From: Pristionchus mayeri
Lineage: Eukaryota; Nematoda; Chromadorea; Rhabditida; Neodiplogasteridae
Length of the DNA stretch: 64,000 bases
Assembly: GCA_036245805.1 (NCBI GenBank)
Contig: BTRK01000006.1
Location: 31,190,901 to 31,254,900 of the forward strand
Direction of reading: 5' to 3'
The notes below the pieces were generated by a model. That model did not search any database. It had not been told where the DNA came from and was given only the letters and a program-made list of their open reading frames with translations. How positions within the stretch are numbered: position 1 is the stretch's first letter; each line of letters begins with the position of its first letter. This document shows positions 1 to 12,000 of this stretch, one piece after another. The position numbers and the translations under genes are program-made.

Positions 1-59
1 AGAGATCTGATAAAATAAAGTAATAATTGGAAGGATTCCGTGACTGCTCTCAATTGTAG

Positions 60-3000
60 GCGACGAAGCATGCAGTGATGAACTGTCGAGATCTCATTGG
101 AGGATCCAATCTCAACCACTTCGAGTAAGCATCATTTTACTCCATCACAAACATGCTATATCTTAATTCAGTACCCTAATATTTTGTTTGGCTCAAAAGT
201 GAGTGACTTCTCAGGCCTCTCCTCAAGCTCTTCGACGCTCTTCTCGTCATTGGACTGATCGATAACGAGGAAATCGAGCAAGTTCTCAAGCTGATCCATC
301 CTCTCGCATTCGATGAGACTTACGAATCTGGTGAGCATTCCAAGGAAGAGAGCCAGTGACTCTTGAGACTTCAGTATTTCCTTTTCCGTGGGATATTAGA
401 GATCAAAGATCACTTGAAGGGACGACTCAGAAGGGACTCACAGAGATAGAACTATCCGAGGGAGTGAGACTGCAATTGGTCTCTATACTCGATCATTTCT
501 GCGATATTCAACTAAGACACAGAGGTAATATTTTTTTGCATTTTCATAGCAACAAGCAAATGCATGTTAATTCTGACAAGTGACATGTGAGTAATAACCA
601 TTGAAATATCTATAATAACAACTAAAACCCGTTGTTTAGTGGTCTCTCTCGTCTCGTTCGCGGAAGGATTCGTAGGTGAACTGCAGATGGACCAGTGCAG
701 GAGGTGAGGAGAGAATGGGGAGAGGTCGGATGATACTAATTGAATATCAGGTACATGGACATCAAACAGACTGATATGCCACCCGCAGAAGCTGCAAGGA
801 GAACCAAGGTGAGGGGAGACCGAGGGGTCTGCCATTGCTCCCCATTGCAGGAATTCCGTTGTCCTCCCCGTGAGCAGATGTTCCGATTGCTGCAATGCAA
901 GAAGAAGGAAGAGAACTCGACGATGCTCGACGATGACGTCAGTCCTTGATTCCCTCCCTTGATCTGTGGTCGTTTCCTACCCTCGAAGAGACAATCAATT
1001 GCAGGTCGAGTACGATGCGTGTCCCATGCACGAGACACTGCAGGAGAACTTACGGTGAGTCCATTCCATTCTCGATAACTCTACTCATAAACTGCTCCTT
1101 CATTCATTAATATTGTGATTGTTGCAGTGACTTCTGCAAGTTGCTCACTCAACGGATTGGATGCAAGGATGAGGAAGAGGAGGAAGAAGCTGTGATGGAG
1201 GTACGAAGAGGACTGAAGACACACTCTGTCTGAATCCATCTACTTCGAATTCTAACAATAATGTGATTTAGTTCGAGGATGGATCCTCATGGGTTGATAA
1301 ACTGGCTCGACTCTTCGTCAAAGTTCCTCCTCCAATCATCGAAGATGACTCGATGTTCGCCAAGGGAACTGAGAACTTCCGGTTCGAACCACTCTATTAT
1401 TATCAAAAACGGAAATAAATTGTAAAAATGTAATACAAATACCTTGTCTAACATTTGTAAGCAATGTAATTAGACACAATGAAAGCCTTCCTTTCTGTGT
1501 GTTCAAAAAAGTATATATTTTTTTCCATTTGCAGTAAGATGATCATCGAGACTCTTCGGAAATGGGCGACTGAGTCATTCATTGAGAGCAGTGACCTAAT
1601 CAGGAAGATGTTCAGACTACTGCTCAGACAATACTCTGGAGTGAGAGAAGTGAGTAAGAAGGGAAGGGACGCAATAGTTATTCCAACGTTTTTCTGGTTT
1701 GTGTTCAACAAATAGAATTATTCTTGATCGATAGATCACGAGAAAGACACCACTTCAGCTGCGCGACGCGATGGCGCAGACGTACGTCCTCCACGAGAGA
1801 AACGTGCAGGACGTGGCTGATTTCGTCGTCTACCTCATTCAGATTCGGTCAGCTAACTGTTCATATCAAATAAATGGAAAAAATTGCACGATAATTAGAT
1901 GGATCTTCTAGTGAACTCCTCACGGTGCAGTTCGAAGCCACAGAAGAAGCAATTCTGAAGAGGGGACTGTGGTGAGCGAATACTTGCCCATTGGGGGCGG
2001 CTGTCTTGTTGATTTACGGTTACCTATTGAGAAATAATCGATGACCACATTTTTGAAGTAGTAAATCGATTAGAGTGTATGTTGTGCATTGAAAAGGAGT
2101 TTGTGTAATTGCAGGAAATTGATGAACAACCGTATCTTCTTCCAACATCCCGACCTCATGAGACTTCTCTCCGTCCACGAGAATGTGATGACCATCATGA
2201 TGAATATCCTCACTGCACAACAAGGAGCAGCAGAGCATGATGGAGGAGAAGAAGGTGAGGATGAGAGAGACTATCCCTTCCCTTGCTGATTCATTGTCCT
2301 TCCTCCAGGTCCCGATCAGTCCACTCACAAGGATTGCTCTGAAATGGTCGTCGCTTGCTCTCGATTCCTCTGCTATTTCTGCAGAACTTCGAGGCACAAT
2401 CAAAAGGTGCGCAAAAAGGGAATTGAAGGGAATGAAAAAGGGAATGATTCAGGCGATGTTCGAGCATCTTTCCTTCTTGCTCGACAATGCTACGATGCTG
2501 CTTGCCAGACCATCACTCAGGTACAGACACACTTACACTCCATCCATCACAATCTATTCGTGTTCGCAGAGGTTCCGTTCCCCTGGATGTCGCCTATTCT
2601 TCCTTCATGGACAACAACGAACTGGCACTCGCACTGAAGGAGGAGGAGCTAGACAAGGTGCACAGTACTGTATCTCTCTGATTACTCGATCGATTGTAGG
2701 TCACAGTGTATCTCTCCCGCTGTGGACTACAGCCAAACTCGGAGTTGATCACTAAGGGATACCCGGATATCGGATGGGATCCCGTGGAAGGAGAACGGTA
2801 CTACCAACTCATATCCAATTATAACTATTTTCTTTCTTTAATGATAATCTCTATGGTACTTTGTATATCCTAATCGATATCTTCAGCTACATCGACTTCC
2901 TTCGTTTCTGCGTGTGGATCAATGGAGAGAACGTTGAGGAAAACGCCAATTTGGTCATTCGACTGCTCATTAGGTCAGATACAGTTCATTTTCAATATAA

Positions 3001-6000
3001 ACAACATTTCTAAACATGCTTAATCTCAAATTCCAATCCCCACTGCAGACGACCGGAATGTCTGGGAGTGGCACTGAAGGGAGAAGGACAGGGACTTTTC
3101 GCCGCTTTCAAGGTTTACTATTTGGTTTATTGAATCAAGAAAACGAAGATTGATCTAGTCCCAAACACATTCTTCCTATCTAAACAGTGCAAAAAATGCA
3201 CCAATGCCGATTATTAAAGGAGGCGATCGCTCTCTCGGAGGACATTCGAATCATCGAGGAAGCAGCAGGAGCTGCAGTGCATGGACTGAAGAGTCCTCTC
3301 CTGCAGGTGTCAATGACCTACCCCAATCCAGAGACTGAAGGTAGACATTGTCTATACTCTGTGGTAGCAGGAATAATTCCTTCTGCTCAGTAAAGAAAAA
3401 AAACGACACAGAGTATAAGGGTGTTTCAATCGTGCAGGTGAGGACTACATCGACCTCGGGGCGGCCACTCTCGACTTCTATTCTTCGCTCGTCGATCTAC
3501 TGGCCAAGTGCGCCCCTGATCCACTCACCATCCAGGTACCTCCTTCTCCTCTCCCTGTCCCCTTCTTCCTTCTCATCTTCTTCCTCTTCCAGGCTGGCAA
3601 GGGAGATTCAGTGCGAGCTCGTGCAATTCTCCGTTCTCTCATTTCACTCGACGACCTTGGTCATATTCTCTCTCTTCGATTCGTCATTCCCAATCTCAAT
3701 GTGCAGGCTGATGGTGAGTATCGAGGAGGAAAGGATGAGACCTTTCCATATTCACATCACGTACTCGTAACGTATCGTGAGCGTATTGTAAATGATCTCG
3801 TCGTCCCTCTATGTATCTGCATCTCCCTCTGTTTCCTTCCGTTCCTTGCACTGCTCGTCAATCTCCTCTCATTTCAGTGCACGATGCAGATTTCGAGCTC
3901 GGAGGCATGTTTCCTTGTCCTTCTCTAGCTGTCGTCTCCTTGCATGATTCACTACACTTCCACTCACTAATGATATTCTAATGCCTTGGAAGGATGAAGA
4001 ATTGAAGAAAAAATTCTCATTTCATCGAGAGACATCATTCTTCGTCCTCATATTATGATTATAAACTAATAGCAATAACATCAATATCACGTGTAATTAA
4101 TCGGATTGTCGTGACTAGAGCCCCCGTCTATTCAGGTTCCTTCCCTGCTCCAGTTCAGTCGAAGCCCTCCACCTGCTGCTACGCCACTCACTCGTTCTCA
4201 TTCGCTGCTCTGGCAGCTGAGATGCACACTGCACAGAAGATTTCAGTTTTCCCCTCGAGGGAAGTAATGAAACCAGAGAAGAGAATGAGCATCGTCAAGG
4301 GAGTGAGGAGACAAATGACGAAGACGAAATCAGTCGAAGTTTCCTCCTCTGCCAATTCATCCATCAAGACTTCCTCCTCCACTCAAGATGTCGTCTCCAA
4401 GTCGAATAGCGTCGACAAGAGTGGAGAGAAGGAGAAGAAACAACTGCAGAAGACAATCTCCCAAGTGGTGATCGACTCGAAGTGGACACCGAAGAGGGGG
4501 AAGAGACCCAGACTACAGCGAATGCAGAGGATACAGCAGTCACCTGGGAATACCAATGGAAAGGAAGAGTGTGAGAGTTTACAAGACTAATCAATAATCG
4601 AGTAAAATCCCCTGACTAAACGTGTGACCTAGACCTGAGACTGCTCACGAGCTAACGATTGAATTCATGTTGAATTATATAATCCATTGACTTCCAAACT
4701 TGAGTGATACCAGCGAAAGCCCTCATTGATACACTGTATTGATGGTCTTTGATTTGAATGAGTTCAGACACTGGTCCTCAGCCTGGTCTCCTCCCCAATC
4801 ACAAGCAGTCCGTTCTCCTCTTCCTCGATCGAGTCTACGGCATCGATTCACAGGTATTTCCTCCTTCTTTTGTGGACGAGAAAAACTTTCTACCTTTTCA
4901 TCTTTACTAGTTGCATAAAAGTGTCTTCATTAAGTTCCCTTGGTGTCTGAATATATCTCATCTTTCGCACACTTCATTCCCAATCTTTGCAGGAGATGCT
5001 CTTCGATCTCCTCGAGCATTCATTCCTCCCCGATCTTCGAGCTGCAACTATGATGGACTCGGTTTGTCCTATCCATCATTTACAATATTCCACAGTGCAG
5101 TAATGGTAGTCTTCATTGCAGCCCCGTGCCCTGGAGTCAGACACCGCTCTGGCCCTCAATCGATATCTGTGCAATGCCGTCCTCCCTCTACTCACTGCCC
5201 ATGCCCACTTCTTCACTGATGCAGAACACCACTCAGCACTACTCGATGCAATCCTCCATACGGTAGGGAAGACACGAATGAACGAGGACTGACTTGGGGC
5301 GAAAGACAAGCACGAATGACTACCATTGAAGGTGTATCGGATGAATCGACTGAAGTCTTTGACGAAGAATCAACGAGATGCAGTCTCTGACTTCCTGGTT
5401 GCGATCACTCACGAACTACCACCTGGTGAGGGATTCCATCTTGAAAAGAAGCATTCGACGGATGGTCGAAAGAAGTTTTTAGACTTATGGTTCAATGTGG
5501 ACTAATAATTATCATTTTAATTTCGTAAATAATGCTTGTTGGCTTTCAGGAATGATGATCAAGCTTCTGAAGAAGGTGATCATCGACATTCAGCAGATGC
5601 ACGAAAACGTCCTCGTACCACTCAGAGTCAGCCTTTTTCTTTCTTGTATTCCAATACACCTAGGCGAAACAAACACTCTTCTCAGAGGTTTTAGGATTTT
5701 CAGTAAAAATAAATTATTGCAGATCATGACTCTGCACTACGAACGCTGTGGAAAATACTACGGAACGGGCAATAATTTTGGAGTTGCCAGTGAACAGGTA
5801 CGAAAGACATCACACTTATCTAGACGAGAAATTGTGACTTATGAATGAAAATATTCTATTGCCAATCTTGAGGAGAAACGTCTGTCGATGCTTCTCTTCT
5901 ATGCGATCTTCGACTCTCTCGGCTCCAAACCCTACGACCCCGAGTTGTTTGGAAAGGCGCTCCCTTGTCTCACTGCTATCGGTATGTCGATCCTAGAGTA

Positions 6001-9000
6001 GGCATCTACAACATCCTTCACTTCCATTATATGGACTGGAGATTGAACAAAATGTCATTGAAGGATCTGCGATCTCTCCCGATTATGCCTTGACGACGGG
6101 CTCAGATGACATTGCCAAAGTTAAAGTGAGTTATTATTCCAAATCTTCTCACTGCAAAAATATTCTAGGGGAAGAATTCAAGCAATTTTTTGAGCATTTT
6201 TGAGTAAATTAATGCATGTTTTTTGCAGGACCAAATGGAAGAGGGAGCGTGGATTCCACGAACTGTTGACGTCAGCAAATTCGAGCTCAATACCGATCTC
6301 AATCAGGTGAAATTTCAGAATGAAAACGTAGTAATCTAAATATAAAATTCAGATGTGCGTCAAATTCGCAGAGCACTTCCATGACTCTTGGGCAAGTAGA
6401 AAAGTGAGTAATCTCGAGCCTCTCCATTTATTCGGATTTGACCACCGAGCTAAATATTCCCCGATTTCAGCTGGACAAGGGTTGGGTGCACGGCGAACTC
6501 TACTCTCGCATCACCAATACTCATCCCAGACTGAAACCATTCAGCCAACTTCGTGATTTCGTACGTTATTGTTTTGTGTACCACACCTTGAGTTCTTTGC
6601 TTTCCATTTTTGTGCATATCGAGGTTGAATATTGTTGCAGGAGAAGAACTTCTATAAAGAGCGATGCACTGAGTGCATCAAGGCATTGATTGCATGGGGA
6701 TTCGCCATCGAAATGGCAGACAGGTGAGAGGACTTCCTTACCATTCCTACTTCATCTCTCATCTATGTTGCTCTTTGACCTTGACCTTCTAAATATTTGA
6801 GAGTGCTGATAATGGATTGGCAGTACTTCTCCTTTTCAGAGATGCATCAGATCGAGCGAATGCCGCTCATCATTCATCAGGATCCAGTGCAAAGGTAGAC
6901 AATTCACAATGATTTCAAATGGATTACCAAGAAGAAATTCGACCCAAAGTATCACAATACTGATTGTGAATGAGTCCTCGATTGTTCTCAGGACTTTTCC
7001 CCGAAGCCAATCGACCTTTCATCGATGACACTCGAGAAAGAAATGCAGACTTCAGCCGAGAAGATGGCTGAGCACTCCCATATCATTTGGGCCAGAAAGG
7101 TACCCATCATTGTAAATTTTGAAAGAAATTTAAGTTAAGTTCTTTGATCGTAATTTCGCGTGTATTCCAGGTGCTCAATGATCTCTGCACGAAGGGAGGA
7201 GGAATGCCGATGACTCTCGTCCCTTGGGATCTCCTCACTGATTTCGAGAGAAGGAAAGACAGATTCAGAGCAACTGAAATCCTCAAGTTCTTCCAATACC
7301 ACGGATTTCAAATCTACAAGTAAGCGTTGAAACTGCACTGAATTGATGGCATAATTGAAGGCGTCTTCGGTAGTTCGTTACTTAAATGAATTCCAATTTG
7401 CAGTCGGAATGATCTGGAGGGATCTCAGACGGAACGTATCAAATCGGATGAGGCCATCCAGAGGAGTTCAGTAGAGAAGAGATTCGCTTTCAATCTACTC
7501 GAGAAATTGATCCAGTACCTCGAACAGGCAAGTCCATTGCAGTTTGTGCTGCAGATAACATGATTTTTAAAATATGTAATATTATTCTGTATATTCCTTC
7601 ATTTAACATTTTTTTTTCGTATTTTTACATGATTCCTTCTAGGCCTCTCTGAAGATGAAGAGCATCAAGCCCTCGCAAGAACTCACAAGGAGAAATTCAT
7701 TCAAGAAGGAAGGCCAAGACGTGAAGTTCTTTGAGAAGGTAGAGTTCCCCTTGATCTCTAAAGGGAGTGAGGGTATCTCTCAGGTGGTTCTTCCCCTCAT
7801 GCATGCCTACTTCAATGCCCATCGAAGTTACTTCCTGGAGGGATCTTCCATCGTCACCACTGGAACGGCCAGCAATCGAGAGAAGGAAATGGTCGCCAAG
7901 TGAGGGCTGCACCCATTCATTCATCCTCGCAACATATCCTATCTAGAAAGTGTGAAAATCAAAGTCCTGAATAACCAAATGCTGGACATTCAGATTGAAT
8001 GTTAAATAAGCATACTTTATGTCATGGTTTCAGTCTCTTCTGTCGTCTGGCTGCTCTCCTCCGAATCAAGAATCGTGCCTTTGGATCCGTGGCTAAGATC
8101 ACAGTTCGATGTCTGCAGGGACTCACTCAGGCATTAGATCTCAGGTGTGAGAACTCAGTCGAAAAGTGTTTAATTGGACTGCTTGAGAACGTTGGTGAAG
8201 GTGAACTCGGACATCGTTCGTACTTCCCTCCTCACTTTCTTCAACAACTGCGCCGATGATTTGTATGCTGCTGTGAAGGAATTGAAGGACAACGGTGAGA
8301 GAAGAACATGAGAAGTCCATTCTCAATTCACTCCATTCAATCTTGCAAAGAATGAAATTGTGAACAAATTGAGGATTAACCCCCTTTGAGGCCAGTATGT
8401 TCTTCTCCGTGGTCAGAATCTTCGATCGTGGATTTCCCTCGAATTCGCCCATCAGATGATCATTCCCGTTCTCACGACGATGTTCAGTCATCTGGCTAGA
8501 AATCACTTCGGAACTGATCTACTACGTGAGTTGAATGCATAGTGTGTTCGAAGTGTGTTCGAATCAATCAATACTTTCATGAGTGCGCTAATCCATTCGA
8601 TCGTTCTTATAATCTCTCTCTATCTTCTTCAGTGGACGACATCCAGGCGGCGTGCTACAAGATCCTCGATTCTCTCTACATGGTCACTAGTCTTTCCTCG
8701 ACTGCTGCACAGAGAAAAAGCATCGGATTCGAGACTGACAAGTGCGTTTTCAAAGAATTTAAAAATATCGATTATTTTCTCCAAACATTAAAGAAGGAGT
8801 GTCAGCAAAGTTGAACTTTTGACGCTGTTATAGCTAGGGACCACAAGGGGTATTGCCGAAATGAAGCTATGTCACCCCAACTATGCTCAACTTGCCCATT
8901 GGGATCCAAAAAAGATCATACTTTTGGCTGTTTGTCGATACCTTATCCCAGAATCGTACTAGAGCGCATAAAGTTCGCGAAAAACCGACAACGTAGAACG

Positions 9001-12000
9001 CCAGAAAAGCGAGACTAGGGAGTGAGGGGCGGAGCCAATTCCACCCCCATCCCAGTCAAAACGCCAAAAATTTGGGTAGAGCTTCGCCCTTTCCGGGTTG
9101 TGCCTTACCCCAGTGAGGAGAGACAAAAATGCGATGCAGGCGCGCCCTTTCGTATTTTCAGTCGCTCTCTGCACGCGCCGGGTGAGAGAGATGAAGAAAG
9201 AGCCCTCCCAGACTCCGCCCCCTTGCACTCGTTCGCTCGCGTTCTCTCCTTTATGAAATGTTGCGCGAAGAGAGAGCACAAGCGTTATTCTCAACAAAAT
9301 CGTTCGTTCAAAAAAGAATCTGAAAGCTCTCCCCGAGAGGAATCCCGTGGTTGGTCGACGAACTGTGTCTGACTCCTCTGAGTAGGTCAGAATACATGTT
9401 TTGTAGTGAACATAGCTATTACGCACTACAAAACGTGTCTTCTGACCTACTCAGAGGAGTCAGACACAGTTCGTCGACCAATCACTGGATTCCTCTCGAG
9501 GAGAGCTTTCAGATTCTTTTTTGAACGAACGATTTGGTTGAGAATGATGCTTGTGCTCTCCCTTTAACACTTTCTGGTGGAATAGCGTCGGAGTCAAGTG
9601 GGCGGGGTTTGCGGGTCCTAGTTATAGCAATGACATAGCCAACTCTCCAAAGATCATAGCGCGAGCTAAGAGGGTAGGAACCATCGTTCCCATAGCTCAC
9701 AAGGGAATGGTAACTGGAGCCCGTAAAATTATTCGATGAGACCTAGTGTGGCTTCATCAGGACCCCGAAGACATCTAAAATCGTTATTCAGAAAGTGCTC
9801 AAAAAATTAGTTAGCTTGAAAAAATAATAAACACTGTAATGGTACAGAAGCAGATCCGGCGTTCCCTGAATAAGAATTTACTTATTTTTCAAGCTAACTA
9901 AATTTTGTGAGCACTTTTTGAAGAACGAAATCCGATGTATGCAGTGTCCGGATGAAGCCGCACTAGGTCGCATCGAATAAATTTACGAGCTCCAGTTACC
10001 ATTCCCTTGTCAGTGGTAGAGCAGCTGCCATGTGATCGGGAGGCTGAGGGTTCGATGCCACCCAGATTTTTAACAAATCTTCGAGATATTTGAATTCCCG
10101 CACGTCCCTGCCCTATCAAGGACTATCAGCGCCCATGGCACTCTGCCAACTAGTGATAACTCGGTTCAAAATAAAGATATGATTTTGAAATTTTCAGAAT
10201 GTATCATGGTTATGAAAAGCTTGACCATGATTATGACAGCGCCAAAAGTTTAACTTTGCTGACACTCCTTCTTTAAAACAGTGCATGTAAAGAGTGTTCT
10301 CCACAATCAGTATTGTAATCCCCCCTGATTCTCTCCTGCAGACATCGTCCTGGTCTCGGTCAGTGTTTGGCTGCCTTCGCTTCCTGTTTCCCCGTCGCTT
10401 TCCTGGAGGGAGAATTCAACAAGAACAACAAGTACTCCGTCCTCGCTAAGAGTCAGGACCAATCAGTGCAGGTTTGTCCTTTTCAAATCTCTTCACTTGT
10501 ACATTCAATTCTATGCTTCGAACAATGACTTTAGGTGCAAGAGATGCTCAATCAACTCTCAGCTCACATTCCACAACTCGATAAACTGCTCACAGACATG
10601 GAACAGGTACACTGAAGACACTAGACGTGTTCATTGTAATGCCTTCTCGATAGGTCGTCGCAAACAACACCCACTACGCTGAGAATCCGAATGTCTACGA
10701 CGTCGACCTTCCTCTTCTAACGACGTACGTTGGATACTGGTTCAACTATGGACCCGATGGAGCGAAGAGAGAAGGATCTCATCCAATCACCAATGTGAGC
10801 AATTTCAAGTAGATTGATTAATTGATAAAGAAATCAATCAATGGTCCTCATTCCCAGGTGTCGTACGAGACAATCAACCGAGTCTTCTCCGTCCTTCTCA
10901 CGATGATCAAGATGCACGTGGGAGTGGAAGATGCGCCGTGGCTGTGCAGAGTCAGCTGTGAGCATTACCTCATAAGAAGCATACAAATATATTTCAAAAA
11001 CTGTTTCAGTTTTCTCTGTGCCCATCATTCCGAATGTGACGGCAGATCCAATGAAAGACCACGTCCTTCCCATCGTAGACAGGATAAGGAGAATCGCAGA
11101 GAAGGTTCGTCATATTCTCAAGCACAGTTATTCGAAATAACGAAGCAATGGGTGATTCAAGATTATTAATTTGAAGAGCACCGTTAAACATAGAAAATCT
11201 TTTAAGTTGTGATAATTTACTCGCAAGGGTATTTTATAAGCACGATTAATTGAAATAGTGCTGCATAATGGTACGAACTAGATTGATGGTTGCAGGCGTT
11301 CAAGGAGGAGGAGCACATGCGTACTCATCCAGATGATGCTGATGAGGGAACTGTCGCAGAGGTGATCGCAGTGTGATTCACTCACTCACTCCATTCAGTC
11401 TACATCAGCAATGCTCATACTTGCAGGACAATGCTCGTCTGGTTCGTGATTCCTATGCCATCTTCCCCATTCTCATCAAGTACACCGATCTGCATAGAGC
11501 TCAGTGGCTAAAGGTAAATTATTGTTTGATAAGTTAAAACAAATAAAAAATATTTATGTGAGGTCATACAAATTGTCATCGATAAATGGGCTTGGTAATA
11601 TTCGTTAGCAGAGCAGCCAAAGATTGTGAACATAATTGGACGGTTTTCTGTAAAAACTAAACTGCAGGCTCCTTCATGGGAGACTGATCTCGTCTACGAG
11701 AATGTAGCCGTCATCTTCCGCATCTGGAGTCACTCCCAACACTTCAAGGTCAGAAGATTACCAGATTTGTCCCCAATTATTCACACATTTCCAAATAATG
11801 ATATTGCAGCGAGAGGAGCTGAATTACATGGCGCAGTTCGAGGATGAGGGAGGATTGGCTGGGGGAGGAGAAATGAAGACTGGAAAGGCTGCCATTGCAG
11901 AGAGGAAGAAGAAGAGGAGAGAAGGACAGGTGAGAGGAGAGAGAGAAGGGATCGAACTGACTGAGGTGGAGAGATGGACTGAGAAGTTGCAATAAGGATG

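Larger units (their letters stand above)
8788..10276 (+). mobile_element. TTAA-flanked TIR element with tRNA-like core, copy 1, with two nested insertions
   Basis: The terminal inverted repeats begin AGAAGGAGTGTCAGCAAAG at 8792 and end with the complement at 10272, flanked on both sides by TTAA (8788-8791 and 10273-10276). Removing the two nested insertions leaves about 374 bp, matching copies near 23.2 kb (365 bp) and 62.9 kb (387 bp). The core carries a Pol III box A (TAGCTCAGTGG, split by the inner insertion) and a box B-like GGTTCGATGCC near 10049. It lies inside an intron of the ryanodine receptor gene. No transposase is encoded, so it is non-autonomous. Confidence 0.85.

Noticed and set aside
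8959..9426. Open frames of 116 and 155 residues on both strands
   Set aside because: They lie within the nested palindromic element and lack family resemblance or splice context.
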